64,000 bases of DNA from Agathobacter sp. (GCA_022775045.1 JALFLB010000029.1:20399-84398), one strand, 5' to 3'; shown: positions 10,418 to 19,263, counted from the first letter of the stretch. Numbers and translations are program-made. The notes: generated by a model from the letters alone, not told the origin.

Positions 10418-12325
10418 TTATCTGTCACTGGCTGCCGAAAAATTCAGTTCTTTCTCCGATGCAATCACACCCTCATCGATCAATGTCCTGATAATATTCG
10501 TACACTCCTCCCCAAAATTAACATAGACCGATCCTCTCTTTGTATCTGGTCCTTCCGTGTATTCGTAGTCTTTATCCGCGCTTTGGATTCTCTCATTATA
10601 CCATCCATAGGAATCTTTCCAGTCAATTGTAGAATGCTCAATATAAATATTCAGATATGCCATAGAATATTGCGTATCTTCTTGATCCGGATCCATCAGA
10701 TAATTCCCCAGATTGTATTTTTGAATGGTTCCTTCCTCCACATCCTTAAGCAGGGCAGCATAAATCTTCTTTGCACAATCCTGATCAAGCTCGTATGTGG
10801 TGTAGTCAGCGTTTTCGTCGGATATCTCCAATTGTCCGTCCAGCACCTTTGTTATGTGGTCATAATCATCCCCAGCAAGATTCGTCATAAAATTATCCGG
10901 TTCCGATTCATAGCCTGTAATCTTATTTGCAATGTCCACACTCGATTCCACACCAGAAGGGATCCTATAAGAACGGGTGATCACATGTCCATTCTTAAGA
11001 CAATAGTTCAGTGTTAGATACCCGAAATCCTGCTCTGTGCCTTTCTCCCGTAGAAACTCCTTCTTCTGTTCCAGAATTTCCTTTTGAAGATTAATTACAC
11101 AATCCACGTCTTTGCCAGTAAATTCAACCGGATAGTTCATCGAAATATATGCATATGCAATCTGCTCCTTGTCCGGTATGTACTGTTCCACATGGTAGCC
11201 AATCCCATAGATCACTGCAAAACTGGCTGATAAGAAAACAAGAAATAAACTACATTCCTTCCACCTTCGAAGTTCAAAAACACGAAAGGACTTCTGCACA
11301 AACATCTCCGCAATAAAGAAACCAACCAGTCCCAGAATCAATATCAGCGCAAACAAAGCCGGCTTGGATACCCAGATTGATACCGCTCCAAGAAACTCCG
11401 ACGCTAAAATCCCCACAAAATAACCCAGGCAGACCCCGACGCCCCAGCGGAACACCGGCTTAACCCATCCAAATGTGAGCAAATCCCCCGTACATTCAAT
11501 TCTTCTCTTTTTGTAGCAATACCATGCAAAAAGATAAAAAAGCACAGCAATTCCAACATAACAAAGGACAACCTTACTACCATGAAGACTGATTGCCTTC
11601 GCAACCATACGCTCTTTTTCATCCATTTGGTAGCTGGTTTTAAAATACACATTTCCCGCAAAATAATCAAGAGGCGACAGCGCATTCAAAAAAGGAATGC
11701 CTGATATATCCGAAAAGCTTACCCCATATCCTAAAAAGGATAAAATATATCTCGTTCCTGTGCACAGTCCAACACTCAAATAATTGAATACACCAAAATA
11801 CACAGGGAGTGCAAACATCTGCCCTGTAAACATTGCGCAGAAGCATACAATGCCATAAAAAAGGAAGGCAGCTCCCATTACACTCAACAGCCATACTCCC
11901 AACAGCTCAATGCTTGTGATTCCATTGAACAGGCCCACAAAAACTGACACAAAAAATACCAGAAGCTGCGGTATCAGCATAAAAGAAAGCCCACTGACAA
12001 CATTGGTAAAAAATAACTCTGTTCTTGTGACCGGAAGAGCATGAATCATATTGGCACTCTTTGTCGTAAACAGATATCCAAACAACGCCATTCCTGTAAT
12101 CACAGCAACAAACGCTACAACATAAATATCAACTCTGAGATTTAGGGCAGAAGCCAGCGTTTCCAGCCGATCTCCCTCTGTAATCACATTCTGCCGCAGT
12201 CCCGACCAGATACTTCCCGGAATCTTCACCAGACCATAGAGCAGATAGCACACCCAGATTGGCCAGTACAGTGTAACATTTTTCTTAAAAATAGCCTTAT
12301 TAAAAAAGGATGTCTTTGACTTCAT
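10418..12325 (-). CDS. ABC-2-type permease of a GntR-controlled exporter
   Basis: Membrane subunit paired with the ATPase encoded upstream. The N-terminal half has a cluster of about six hydrophobic segments (WPIWVCYLLYGLV, FVAVITGMALFGYLF and so on), another helix pair follows near residues 290-400, and a large polar C-terminal region of about 230 residues has no recognised motif. The start was set at 12325 because GGGAGG lies eight bases upstream and the preceding ATPase gene ends at 12300, giving a 26-base overlap; the longer open frame would overlap that gene by over 150 bases. The substrate is unknown; self-protection or envelope stress is common for such cassettes. Confidence 0.75.
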   Translation of the reverse strand: MKSKTSFFNKAIFKKNVTLYWPIWVCYLLYGLVKIPGSIWSGLRQNVITEGDRLETLASALNLRVDIYVVAFVAVITGMALFGYLFTTKSANMIHALPVTRTELFFTNVVSGLSFMLIPQLLVFFVSVFVGLFNGITSIELLGVWLLSVMGAAFLFYGIVCFCAMFTGQMFALPVYFGVFNYLSVGLCTGTRYILSFLGYGVSFSDISGIPFLNALSPLDYFAGNVYFKTSYQMDEKERMVAKAISLHGSKVVLCYVGIAVLFYLFAWYCYKKRRIECTGDLLTFGWVKPVFRWGVGVCLGYFVGILASEFLGAVSIWVSKPALFALILILGLVGFFIAEMFVQKSFRVFELRRWKECSLFLVFLSASFAVIYGIGYHVEQYIPDKEQIAYAYISMNYPVEFTGKDVDCVINLQKEILEQKKEFLREKGTEQDFGYLTLNYCLKNGHVITRSYRIPSGVESSVDIANKITGYESEPDNFMTNLAGDDYDHITKVLDGQLEISDENADYTTYELDQDCAKKIYAALLKDVEEGTIQKYNLGNYLMDPDQEDTQYSMAYLNIYIEHSTIDWKDSYGWYNERIQSADKDYEYTEGPDTKRGSVYVNFGEECTNIIRTLIDEGVIASEKELNFSAASDR

Positions 12326-13205
12326 AGTCCAAGCCTCCCATCTCATATATAAATATTTCTTCAAGTGTAAGTGGAAGAATATCAACAATTGCCAGATTCT
12401 CTCCCTCTGTTGCAATGGCTTTGGCGGCTTCTTTCGGATTTCCTCTGACAATCATCGTATACACCCGTCCGATATTGGACATATGCAGTACTTCAAACTG
12501 ATCTGGCAGCTTTGGCATTCCACTCTGGCAAGCTACCTGAATCTTGCAGATATTTCCCTGCAGTTCCGAAAGAGAACGCTCAATGATTACCCTTCCATGA
12601 TTCATAATTCCAACATGGTCACAGACATCCTCCAGTTCCCGTAAGTTATGGGAGGAAACAAGCACCGTTGTCTGTTTTTCAGCCACTTCTGCCATCAGAA
12701 TTCCCCAAATCTGACGCCTCATAACCGGGTCCAGCCCATCCAGCGGTTCATCCAGAATCAACAGCTTCGGTCGACAGCAGATTGCCAGCCAGAATGCCAC
12801 CTGCTTTTGCATCCCTTTTGACAGGCGACGGATATTGCGTCTGATATCAATGCTCGGAAAAAACTCCTGCATACGGTAGAACATCGTCTCATCAAAATCC
12901 GGATAGATTCCCTTATAATACCGCATCATTTCAAGCGTATCCGCCTGAAGAAAATAAAACAGTTCATCGGGAATATAAGCCAGCTTTTCCTTCACTATCC
13001 GATTCTCATAGACAGGATTTCCATCTATAAAAATTTCTCCGGCATCCGGTCTGAGCACTCCTGTCAAATGCCGGATCAGTGTTGATTTTCCCGCACCATT
13101 TGGACCGACGAGACCATAGATATCCCCTGTTCCAACATTCATATTTACGCCATCAAGCGCACGGAACTCCCCAAATCCTTTTATCAGATTATTCACTTCG
13201 ATCAA
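12300..13205 (-). CDS. ABC transporter ATP-binding protein
   Basis: ATPase of the exporter encoded with the downstream permease. It has 301 residues: Walker A GPNGAGKSTLI near residue 36, signature LSKGMQKQVAF (a common LSGGQ variant in this subgroup) and Walker B LLILDEPLDGLDP, then the H-loop SSHNLRELED. The C-terminal 90 residues resemble the regulatory tail of antibiotic/lantibiotic-type exporters. It overlaps the GntR gene by 17 bases, so the three genes form one coupled operon. Confidence 0.88.
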   Translation of the reverse strand: MIEVNNLIKGFGEFRALDGVNMNVGTGDIYGLVGPNGAGKSTLIRHLTGVLRPDAGEIFIDGNPVYENRIVKEKLAYIPDELFYFLQADTLEMMRYYKGIYPDFDETMFYRMQEFFPSIDIRRNIRRLSKGMQKQVAFWLAICCRPKLLILDEPLDGLDPVMRRQIWGILMAEVAEKQTTVLVSSHNLRELEDVCDHVGIMNHGRVIIERSLSELQGNICKIQVACQSGMPKLPDQFEVLHMSNIGRVYTMIVRGNPKEAAKAIATEGENLAIVDILPLTLEEIFIYEMGGLDYEVKDILF

Positions 13206-13575
13206 AGCTTTTTTCTCCTTTTGTCAATTCTGTCACACGCTTTACAAGCTCTTCGGGTTTTACAGAAAGAATGCATAACTGATCCACCACACGGTCAAAC
13301 TCCTGAAGCAATTCTTTTTTTTGCCAATTCTCAAGGTCTTTTCCTGCAATCGCACAGTCCCCTTTTCCCTCCTCGAATCGGACATACCCCTCCTGCTCCA
13401 ACTCCCGATATACCGCCGCAACCGTCTTGGGATTGACCGCCAGCTTCGATGCCAGTTCTCCCACGGATGGCAGCCTTTCCTCTCCGGAAAAAGCATATGA
13501 TATGACGATTGTACGTATTTCTTCCTTAATCTGTTTGTAGAGAAGCCTTTCCTCTCTGTAATTCAGCTGTATCAA
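13189..13575 (-). CDS. GntR-family regulator, YtrA-like
   Basis: Short GntR repressor of 128 residues. The winged helix (EERLPSVGELASKLAVNPKTV then YRELEQEGYVR) occupies residues 32-75, and the small C-terminal dimer region marks the YtrA subgroup, which typically controls the ABC exporter encoded beside it. The start codon is TTG at 13575, supported by AGGAGG seven bases upstream. A 10-bp inverted repeat spans the start codon and places the ribosome site in the loop. Binding of an inducer is inferred from the family only. Confidence 0.82.
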   Translation of the reverse strand: MIQLNYREERLLYKQIKEEIRTIVISYAFSGEERLPSVGELASKLAVNPKTVAAVYRELEQEGYVRFEEGKGDCAIAGKDLENWQKKELLQEFDRVVDQLCILSVKPEELVKRVTELTKGEKSFDRSE

Positions 13576-13600
13576 AACAGTTCCTCCTAGTTTGATACAG
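13567..13600 (-). promoter_or_regulatory. Inverted repeat over the GntR start codon and ribosome site
   Basis: Arms CTGTATCAAA (13567-13576) and TTTGATACAG (13591-13600) are perfect complements separated by 14 bases. In RNA the stem would pair the TTG start codon while the loop exposes AGGAGG. As DNA it could equally be the operator of the regulator. A further 9-base palindrome GTGTAACAC follows at about 13604. Confidence 0.6.
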
Positions 13601-13663
13601 CAAGTGTAACACAGATTTCTTTTCAGTAATTTAATAACTGCAAAACAATTTCTTAGGAAAATC

Positions 13664-14521
13664 TTAAGATTTCTCCCTCAGCATTAAAAATGCTCCCAGA
13701 TTTCCCCTTTTTCCATGACTGGCGCGATGAGAAAATAGCAACCGCGAATTACAGCAGGTACAAATATTTGTCACGGCCAGCTGCTCCCTTCTGATTCCTG
13801 CCTCAAGCAGCACAATCTCATTGCATTTCCAAAGATCAAGCTGATATTTTCCATTTCCTTTATCCAGCATAATCTCCCGCTCATGCCCTGCAAACTCCCG
13901 GCAAAAAGCATTCGCCACATCTGCACTGACCTCATAACAATCCTGACATATGGATGGACCTACTGCTGCAAAAATCTGCTCCGGCTCACTGCCAAATTCA
14001 CGTTCCATCGCTTCCAGTGTGACAGCGCCCATTCTCCCTACCGTTCCCCGCCATCCTGAATGGCTGAGTCCGATTGCATGATGCACAGGATCTACAAAAA
14101 AAAGCGGTACACAATCTGCATAAAAGGTGGATAAAATGAGTCCCGCCTCATCCGTAATCAATCCGTCTACATCCGTATAAGGCCTTTCTCTTGTCACACC
14201 GTACCCGGCACAGCTTCTGTCTACACGCAGCACATTTGTCGTATGGGTCTGATCGGAACAGACAAATGCATCTGGTTCCTTTCCAAACACATGCGCCAGG
14301 CGCCGATAATTCTCCATAACTGCCTCCGGATCATCTCCTCTCGTAAAGCTTAAATTTAAGCTCTCATAGATGCCGCGGCTTACCCCTCCGCCTCTTGTGG
14401 TAAATGCATGTTCTACCACACCTGTCTGCTCCAAAAGCGGATAGCGAAGCAGGGGTAATTCCTGATGATCCAATTCTAAAATCTGTCTGCCATCCTTTCT
14501 TTTAAAATCACAATATCTCAT
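13664..14521 (-). CDS. pgeF: Multicopper oxidase-fold purine nucleoside phosphorylase (YlmD/PgeF family)
   Basis: Member of the DUF152/YfiH family, reported in some members to act as a zinc-dependent purine nucleoside phosphorylase/deaminase and in others linked to peptidoglycan precursor editing. It has 285 residues. Visible family motifs are FTTRGGGVS near residue 41, YADCVPLFF near residue 134 and the metal-site segment LSHSGWRGTVGRMG near residue 152; a C-terminal CTCCNSRLLFSHR carries further metal ligands. It is the last gene of the lepB-rbgA-rnhB run. The exact substrate here is not shown by sequence. Confidence 0.88.
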   Translation of the reverse strand: MRYCDFKRKDGRQILELDHQELPLLRYPLLEQTGVVEHAFTTRGGGVSRGIYESLNLSFTRGDDPEAVMENYRRLAHVFGKEPDAFVCSDQTHTTNVLRVDRSCAGYGVTRERPYTDVDGLITDEAGLILSTFYADCVPLFFVDPVHHAIGLSHSGWRGTVGRMGAVTLEAMEREFGSEPEQIFAAVGPSICQDCYEVSADVANAFCREFAGHEREIMLDKGNGKYQLDLWKCNEIVLLEAGIRREQLAVTNICTCCNSRLLFSHRASHGKRGNLGAFLMLREKS

Positions 14522-14527
14522 ACTCTT

Positions 14528-14875
14528 TTACTCTCCAAACGCATTGCGAATCAGGGTGATTTCCTGCCCACACACCGCCACAACATCAAAGCGGCACGGA
14601 GTGTCCATTCTCAGCCCGTTCCGCATCAGATAGTAACGCGCCACTTTCAATATGTTCTGTCTCTTATGCCAGGTTACCGCCTCAAGCGGCGAACCGCAGC
14701 CGGTACCCGCACGATATTTCACCTCGACAAAGCACAGATATTCCTCCTCCCGCGCAATCAGATCAATTTCTCCATTCCTGCAACGGAAATTGCAGGTTAT
14801 AATTTCATATCCCTGCGCACACAAATAATCGGCTGCCAGCTTCTCATAACTGGCTCCCACCTGTCTTTTATTCAT
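14528..14875 (-). CDS. YraN/UPF0102 family endonuclease-like protein
   Basis: Small 115-residue protein with a restriction-endonuclease-like (Holliday-junction-resolvase-type) core. The motif is GEIDLIAREEEYLCFVEVKY around residues 35-55, containing the E-D-ExK residues of the PD-(D/E)xK superfamily. The ATG at 14875 has GGGGGAG three bases before it; an alternative TTG directly after the preceding stop lacks a site. The family is near-universal yet of unproven function. It lies between the FlhB-like and PgeF genes. Confidence 0.82.
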   Translation of the reverse strand: MNKRQVGASYEKLAADYLCAQGYEIITCNFRCRNGEIDLIAREEEYLCFVEVKYRAGTGCGSPLEAVTWHKRQNILKVARYYLMRNGLRMDTPCRFDVVAVCGQEITLIRNAFGE

Positions 14876-14893
14876 TTTCTCCCCCAAAATCAA

Positions 14894-15235
14894 TTACTGA
14901 TACTGTTCCAGCTTGGCCTTCATCCGATCCATATCGTCCACAAATACCAGAATCTCTGCTACAACTTCATATAATTCCGGAGGAATCATATCACCGATCT
15001 GCAGCTTTGACAGCGTATCTGCCAGCTTATTGTCCTGATACGTAGGCACCTTGTTTTCTTTCGCAGTTTCAATAATTTTCTCTGCGACCCTGCCTTTTCC
15101 CGTAGCAAGAATTCTCGGAGCAGCCTCTCCCGGCTCGTAGGCAATAGCTACAGCCGTTTTATCCAGATTATTTTTTTCTTTTTGCAATTGTTCAAACTGA
15201 AACGGTTTAAAATGATTGTCTGACATATCTGACAC
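14894..15235 (-). CDS. FlhB C-terminal-domain-like cytoplasmic protein (YlqH/FlhX type)
   Basis: A 113-residue soluble protein matching only the cytoplasmic domain of type III export gate proteins (FlhB/EscU). It has AVAIAYEPGEAAPRILATG and the tail ELYEVVAEILVFVDDMD. The FlhB self-cleavage site NPTH is not present; the aligned segment reads IAYEPGE. It begins three bases after the FliK-like gene stop. The order rbgA-rnhB-FliK-like-FlhB-like matches B. subtilis ylqF-rnhB-ylqG-ylqH. No other flagellar gene is in the window. Confidence 0.8.
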   Translation of the reverse strand: MSDMSDNHFKPFQFEQLQKEKNNLDKTAVAIAYEPGEAAPRILATGKGRVAEKIIETAKENKVPTYQDNKLADTLSKLQIGDMIPPELYEVVAEILVFVDDMDRMKAKLEQYQ

Positions 15236-15238
15236 CTC

Positions 15239-16918
15239 TTATGCTCTCACGTCAAACGAGTAACGATGCAGCTGACCTGCAGATGGCTGATCCTTCTTCA
15301 GAAAGTCTTCCACAAAATTCACATTTTTCCCCTCATTTATTACCGAGATGCTACACTGATATCCTCTCTTTTTCAAACGCGCCTCCAACACAGGAATATT
15401 CTTTTCAATCAGTGCATAAGCCCCATCATCCTCAAGATAAAAATTTGTAGAAACTTCATTTACATGCAGACGAACAGACACATCCGTTGCCCCCAAATGA
15501 TCCATATCCAGATGTAAAAATGCAGTCAAATCCTGCTCCTGCTGTGCCAGTGCCTGCTTATTGGTATAAACATAAAGCTGACCGCTGGCATTCTGCCCAG
15601 ACATTTTCAGTGGAATCTGTACATAGGTATATATCTGGTTAATTTGATTCATGAATTCCACATTGTTCCGGATATCCGCAGACAACTGTGTGAGAGTTGT
15701 GTCCTCCTGTCCCGTTGTCTTCATTGCATTCTCGATGCGCTCCAGCTGTCCGGTCAGGCGCTCATACAATTTGTCAATCTTGTTGCCCTCACTGATCAGA
15801 GCCTCCGGTTTTACCATCCACTGCTGCTCCAGCGTATCCTTCACAAGACTTTTAAACTCCTTCGACGATAGAAGTTTTTCCAAATGCTCACGTTCCACTG
15901 GCAACGGATCATTCAGCACTTGTTCAAGATCTCGAAGCACCTCAACCGCACCGCTGTTTCCGGTATAATTTACTGTTTCTGTTCCCAACAGCTTGCCTAT
16001 CATCTGATTCAGATGATTCAATTGCTCCGGCTCAAGAATTGCTCCCAGGGTATGAGGCACAACCGGATTCTGCTGCGCAGAGTTCTCTATTTCCGATTCC
16101 AAAACCGGTTCCTGCGCGGTATCCTGCCCTGCCATTTTCTGTAATGCCGGTTCCTGTCCAACAGTTTCCTGCACAGCATCTTCCTGTACAATCGCGCCAT
16201 TCGCTTCTGTCATCTGCTGCATTATCCCCTGCCAGTTTCCTTCAGGCACGTCAGCAAGCCCCTCCGTAATTGTGGAAAGAATCTGCCCCACCGGAACATT
16301 TTCCGATTGCATTGCAGTCGGCAGTTCATCAATAAAATGATCCAACTCCTCCGTTATAGCCTGCCGGTCATCCATATAATTTTCAAATTGTGCTGCATTC
16401 TCCGGGGTGATCGGGATACCAATCTTCTGCATCTGCACCAGCGTCTGCACATTGATATCCGCATTCGCATTCACTACACGGGCCATCTGTTGAATGCTCG
16501 CGCGATCAATCGGCATCTGTTCCTCCATCATCCGGTTTACCATGGAAAGATACTTGGACTCCCGGGGAATACCTGCTGCTGACAGCGCTTCCAGCAACGT
16601 ATAATTCACACCGTTTCCATCCACCACAAACGGACGGATTGCAATCTGTGCCCCGTCGTTTGATTTCACCTGAAAAAACATCGACTGTCCAACATTTAAG
16701 GACACTTTTCCATCCATGCGGGCGGTCAGAAGCTGCCCGTTTGATAGTGCAAGCGTCACCTGTCCATTTTTCATGGAACTCACTGTTCCCTCAAAAATAT
16801 TTCCCTTAGTCAGTGCACGAAGGGATGATACCAAATTCTCCACACCTTTTGTTCCGGCCAGCCGCTCTGTTCCCGTCGTAGTCTGGCTGTATTGTCCCAT
16901 CAAGTCTGAAATCTGCAT
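15239..16918 (-). CDS. FliK-like hook-length-control family protein (YlqG position)
   Basis: A 559-residue protein without membrane segments or a signal peptide. The N-terminal 100 residues form a beta-rich domain (FEGTVSSMKNGQVTLALSNG). A long Gln/Glu-rich, low-complexity linker covers roughly residues 230-290. The C-terminal 120 residues (DVSVRLHVNEVSTNFYLEDD and the Gly-Tyr-Gln-Cys segment after it) resemble the FliK C-terminal domain that contacts FlhB. TAGGAG precedes the ATG. The adjacent FlhB-like gene makes a partner relationship likely, although no hook or export genes are nearby. Exact function unknown. Confidence 0.65.
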   Translation of the reverse strand: MQISDLMGQYSQTTTGTERLAGTKGVENLVSSLRALTKGNIFEGTVSSMKNGQVTLALSNGQLLTARMDGKVSLNVGQSMFFQVKSNDGAQIAIRPFVVDGNGVNYTLLEALSAAGIPRESKYLSMVNRMMEEQMPIDRASIQQMARVVNANADINVQTLVQMQKIGIPITPENAAQFENYMDDRQAITEELDHFIDELPTAMQSENVPVGQILSTITEGLADVPEGNWQGIMQQMTEANGAIVQEDAVQETVGQEPALQKMAGQDTAQEPVLESEIENSAQQNPVVPHTLGAILEPEQLNHLNQMIGKLLGTETVNYTGNSGAVEVLRDLEQVLNDPLPVEREHLEKLLSSKEFKSLVKDTLEQQWMVKPEALISEGNKIDKLYERLTGQLERIENAMKTTGQEDTTLTQLSADIRNNVEFMNQINQIYTYVQIPLKMSGQNASGQLYVYTNKQALAQQEQDLTAFLHLDMDHLGATDVSVRLHVNEVSTNFYLEDDGAYALIEKNIPVLEARLKKRGYQCSISVINEGKNVNFVEDFLKKDQPSAGQLHRYSFDVRA

Positions 16919-16938
16919 ACACCGCTCCTATCAATTTA

Positions 16939-17700
16939 TCAAAAGAAATTTTTAATAAATGTGGTTCTATGGATGGGGGTTGGTCCATACTTTTTCAAAG
17001 CCGCAATATGCTGCGCACTTCCATAGCCTTTATTGCTTGCGAAATCATATTCCGGATAGAGTTCCTCATAGGCAACCATCAGCCTGTCCCTCGTCACCTT
17101 TGCAATAATAGATGCAGCTCCAATAGAAATGCTCTTAGCATCCCCCTTAATGATTGGCACCTGCGGAATATCGACCTGCGGGATTGTCACGGCATCATTC
17201 AGCAAAAGGTCCGGTTTCGGGTTCATATTTGCGATTGCCTCGCGCATCGCCTCATATGTCGCCTGAAGAATGTTAATCTCGTCAATCCGCTCCGGACCCG
17301 CCATACCAATTCCCGTTGCCACGGCACGCTCCATAATCACATCATAAAGTTCTTCTCTCTTAGCCGCAGAAAGCTTCTTGGAATCATTGATATAGAGAAT
17401 ATCACAATCCTTCGGCAAAATCACAGCACCCGCAACCACCGGTCCCGCAAGAGGACCTCGCCCCACTTCATCAATTCCACAGATATATGTATAATTATCG
17501 TATTCTTTTTCATATTTCTTTAATGCCTCGGTACGTGCAAGCTCCTCCTGAAGCTTTTCATAGCGTTTACGGGCAGTCTCCACCAGCTTTTTCACACCCG
17601 CACGCTCATCCTGTTCATAACAGGTAATAAAAGCAGGCAGCTCCCTTGCATCGGTGGCTGCCAGTTCTTCCTTTATCATACCAATTTTACTGCTTGTCAT
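16939..17700 (-). CDS. rnhB: Ribonuclease HII
   Basis: Removes ribonucleotides from DNA-RNA hybrids and misincorporated rNMPs. It has 253 residues; the catalytic domain begins near residue 70 with GIDEVGRGPLAGPVV, which supplies the first Asp-Glu pair. Further acidic residues lie in NDSKKLS and KVTRDRLM. The N-terminal extension of about 65 residues is longer than in enterobacteria and normal for Firmicutes. It overlaps rbgA by 14 bases. The ribosome site at the chosen ATG is weak. Confidence 0.92.
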   Translation of the reverse strand: MTSSKIGMIKEELAATDARELPAFITCYEQDERAGVKKLVETARKRYEKLQEELARTEALKKYEKEYDNYTYICGIDEVGRGPLAGPVVAGAVILPKDCDILYINDSKKLSAAKREELYDVIMERAVATGIGMAGPERIDEINILQATYEAMREAIANMNPKPDLLLNDAVTIPQVDIPQVPIIKGDAKSISIGAASIIAKVTRDRLMVAYEELYPEYDFASNKGYGSAQHIAALKKYGPTPIHRTTFIKNFF

Positions 17701-18541
17701 TCTTCACACTCTCTAACGTAATTCTTCCCAGACGTCCACTTCGAAACTCATCAATTAACAGAGCTGCAGCCTTACTGTAATCCAATTCGCCGCCTTTGGA
17801 AATGCACTTACGGTTCTCCGCAATCTCACACAAAATATCAGGAAGCTCACGGCTTTCATCCACTGCATAACGCTCTGCAAGGATTCCTGCATAACTCATT
17901 TTCAAAAAGCGGATCAACTCAATCGCAAGCTCATCGATATTGAGGATTTCATCCTTGATAGAACCAATCAATGCCAGACGAAGACCCACAGCCTGATCTT
18001 CGAACTTCGGCCAGAGAATCCCCGGTGTATCCAAAAGTTCTACTTCCTTACTGAGCCGGATCCATTGTTTTCCTTTCGTAACACCCGGTTTATTACCGGT
18101 CTTGGCACAAGCCTTTCCTGCATAGGAATTGATAAATGTGGACTTTCCCACATTGGGAATCCCGACTACCATCGCACGAACCGGACGATTCTTGATTCCT
18201 CGCTTTCTGTCTCTCTCGATCTTCTCCCTGCATGCTTCCATGATCTTATCGGTAATGGACTTCATCCCCACTTTTCTCCGTGCGTCAAGGCTCACCACAT
18301 AATAGCCTTTTCCACGAAAAAATGCACTCCACTCCTCCGTTGCCTTCGGATCTGCCAGATCAGCCTTATTCATCAGAATCAAACGATATTTATTTTTCCC
18401 AAGCTCATCAATATCCGGATTTCTGCTGCTTAACGGAATTCGTGCATCAACAAGCTCAATCACCAGATCAATGAGCTTAATATCTTCCTGCATCTGGCGC
18501 TTTGCCTTGGTCATATGACCTGGATACCATTGAAAATTCAT
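17687..18541 (-). CDS. rbgA: Ribosome biogenesis GTPase RbgA (YlqF)
   Basis: GTPase needed for late 50S assembly in Firmicutes. It has 284 residues with the circularly permuted order that defines the family: G4 NKADLAD near residue 58, then G1 GIPNVGKSTFI near residue 127, then G3 DTPGILWP near residue 172. The N-terminal FQWYPGHMTKA is the family signature. The C-terminal ANTAR-like helical domain follows. It sits between lepB and rnhB, the conserved Firmicute order. Confidence 0.94.
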   Translation of the reverse strand: MNFQWYPGHMTKAKRQMQEDIKLIDLVIELVDARIPLSSRNPDIDELGKNKYRLILMNKADLADPKATEEWSAFFRGKGYYVVSLDARRKVGMKSITDKIMEACREKIERDRKRGIKNRPVRAMVVGIPNVGKSTFINSYAGKACAKTGNKPGVTKGKQWIRLSKEVELLDTPGILWPKFEDQAVGLRLALIGSIKDEILNIDELAIELIRFLKMSYAGILAERYAVDESRELPDILCEIAENRKCISKGGELDYSKAAALLIDEFRSGRLGRITLESVKNDKQ

Positions 18542-18575
18542 CTTATCCCATCCTTATCTGTTCTTATCTTTCCTT

Positions 18576-19157
18576 TCAGTGAATCAATCCCATATCGCCA
18601 ATACCATCAAAATAAAACCATGCCTTCCCGATGATATATTCCTTTTTCACATTACCGATATTGGCAAGACGGCTGTCCTCACTGTGATTTCGATTGTCAC
18701 CAAGAACAAAATACTCATCGGCTCCCAACACAATCTCATCAGCGGCAATCCCCGCATCCTCTATGGAGGATACCGAAATTGCCTCATTGTAAATTGCTCC
18801 ATTGACGTAGACCGCACCATCATTGATCCAGACCGTGTCTCCCGGTCCTGCAATCACACGCCGCACGTAATAGTGGGATTTTTCATTTCCATTCGGTAAA
18901 AAGACGATCACATCCCCCTGTTTGGGACTTGACACCATATAAATAAACCGATTCACCAAAATCTGTTCATCATTGGTCAGTGTCTTTGACATTGCATTTC
19001 CAACCACACTGGTACGAAGTCCGAAAAAGCTTACCATTGTATAGGCAATCACGATCACAATAGTACATTCCACTGCCCATGAAAGAATCTCCTTAAAAAG
19101 CGGCATATTAAACTTTCTTCTTCGTCTGTTGAAATTAAGTCCGTTCCTTCTCTTCAA
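18576..19157 (-). CDS. lepB: Signal peptidase I homologue lacking the catalytic Ser-Lys dyad
   Basis: A type I signal peptidase by overall sequence, at the usual locus beside rplS and rbgA. It has 193 residues from a TTG start at 19157, one N-terminal membrane helix (residues 28-47) and box E GDNRNHSEDSR intact. The box B segment reads VVGNAMSKTL where active enzymes have GxSMxPTL, so Ala55 replaces the nucleophile. The box D segment reads YVRRVIAGPGD where active enzymes have a lysine, so Arg99 replaces the general base. A promoter at 19193-19221 would start transcription near 19186, which rules out the longer ATG start; AGGGG lies eight bases before the TTG. It is probably not a functional protease, or it uses other residues. 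Confidence 0.8.
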   Translation of the reverse strand: MKRRNGLNFNRRRRKFNMPLFKEILSWAVECTIVIVIAYTMVSFFGLRTSVVGNAMSKTLTNDEQILVNRFIYMVSSPKQGDVIVFLPNGNEKSHYYVRRVIAGPGDTVWINDGAVYVNGAIYNEAISVSSIEDAGIAADEIVLGADEYFVLGDNRNHSEDSRLANIGNVKKEYIIGKAWFYFDGIGDMGLIH

Positions 19158-19192
19158 CCTTACATCCCCTGTCTCTTGTCTTTGCATTCATA

Positions 19193-19221
19193 ATCATATA
19201 GCATCTGCCCGAAAATGGCAA
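19193..19221 (-). promoter_or_regulatory. Promoter for lepB-rbgA-rnhB
   Basis: TTGCCA (19216-19221), a 17-base spacer and TATGAT (19193-19198) lie directly after the rplS terminator. The predicted start of transcription favours the TTG start of the lepB homologue. Confidence 0.6.
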
Positions 19222-19222
19222 G

Positions 19223-19252
19223 AAAAAAGAGCCGGCACCTTTGTACCAGCTC
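19223..19252 (-). terminator. Intrinsic terminator after rplS
   Basis: A 10-bp stem with two G-U pairs (GAGCTGGTAC / GTGCCGGCTC), loop AAAG, is followed by six T on the minus strand, 12 bases past the rplS stop. It closes the SRP/ribosomal-protein operon. Confidence 0.9.
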
Positions 19253-19263
19253 CCTTGGCAAAA

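Noticed and set aside
13652..13670. Palindrome AAATCTTAAGATTT at the end of pgeF as an operator or terminator
   Set aside because: It is AT-rich, overlaps the stop codon, lacks a loop and a following T run, and could occur by chance.
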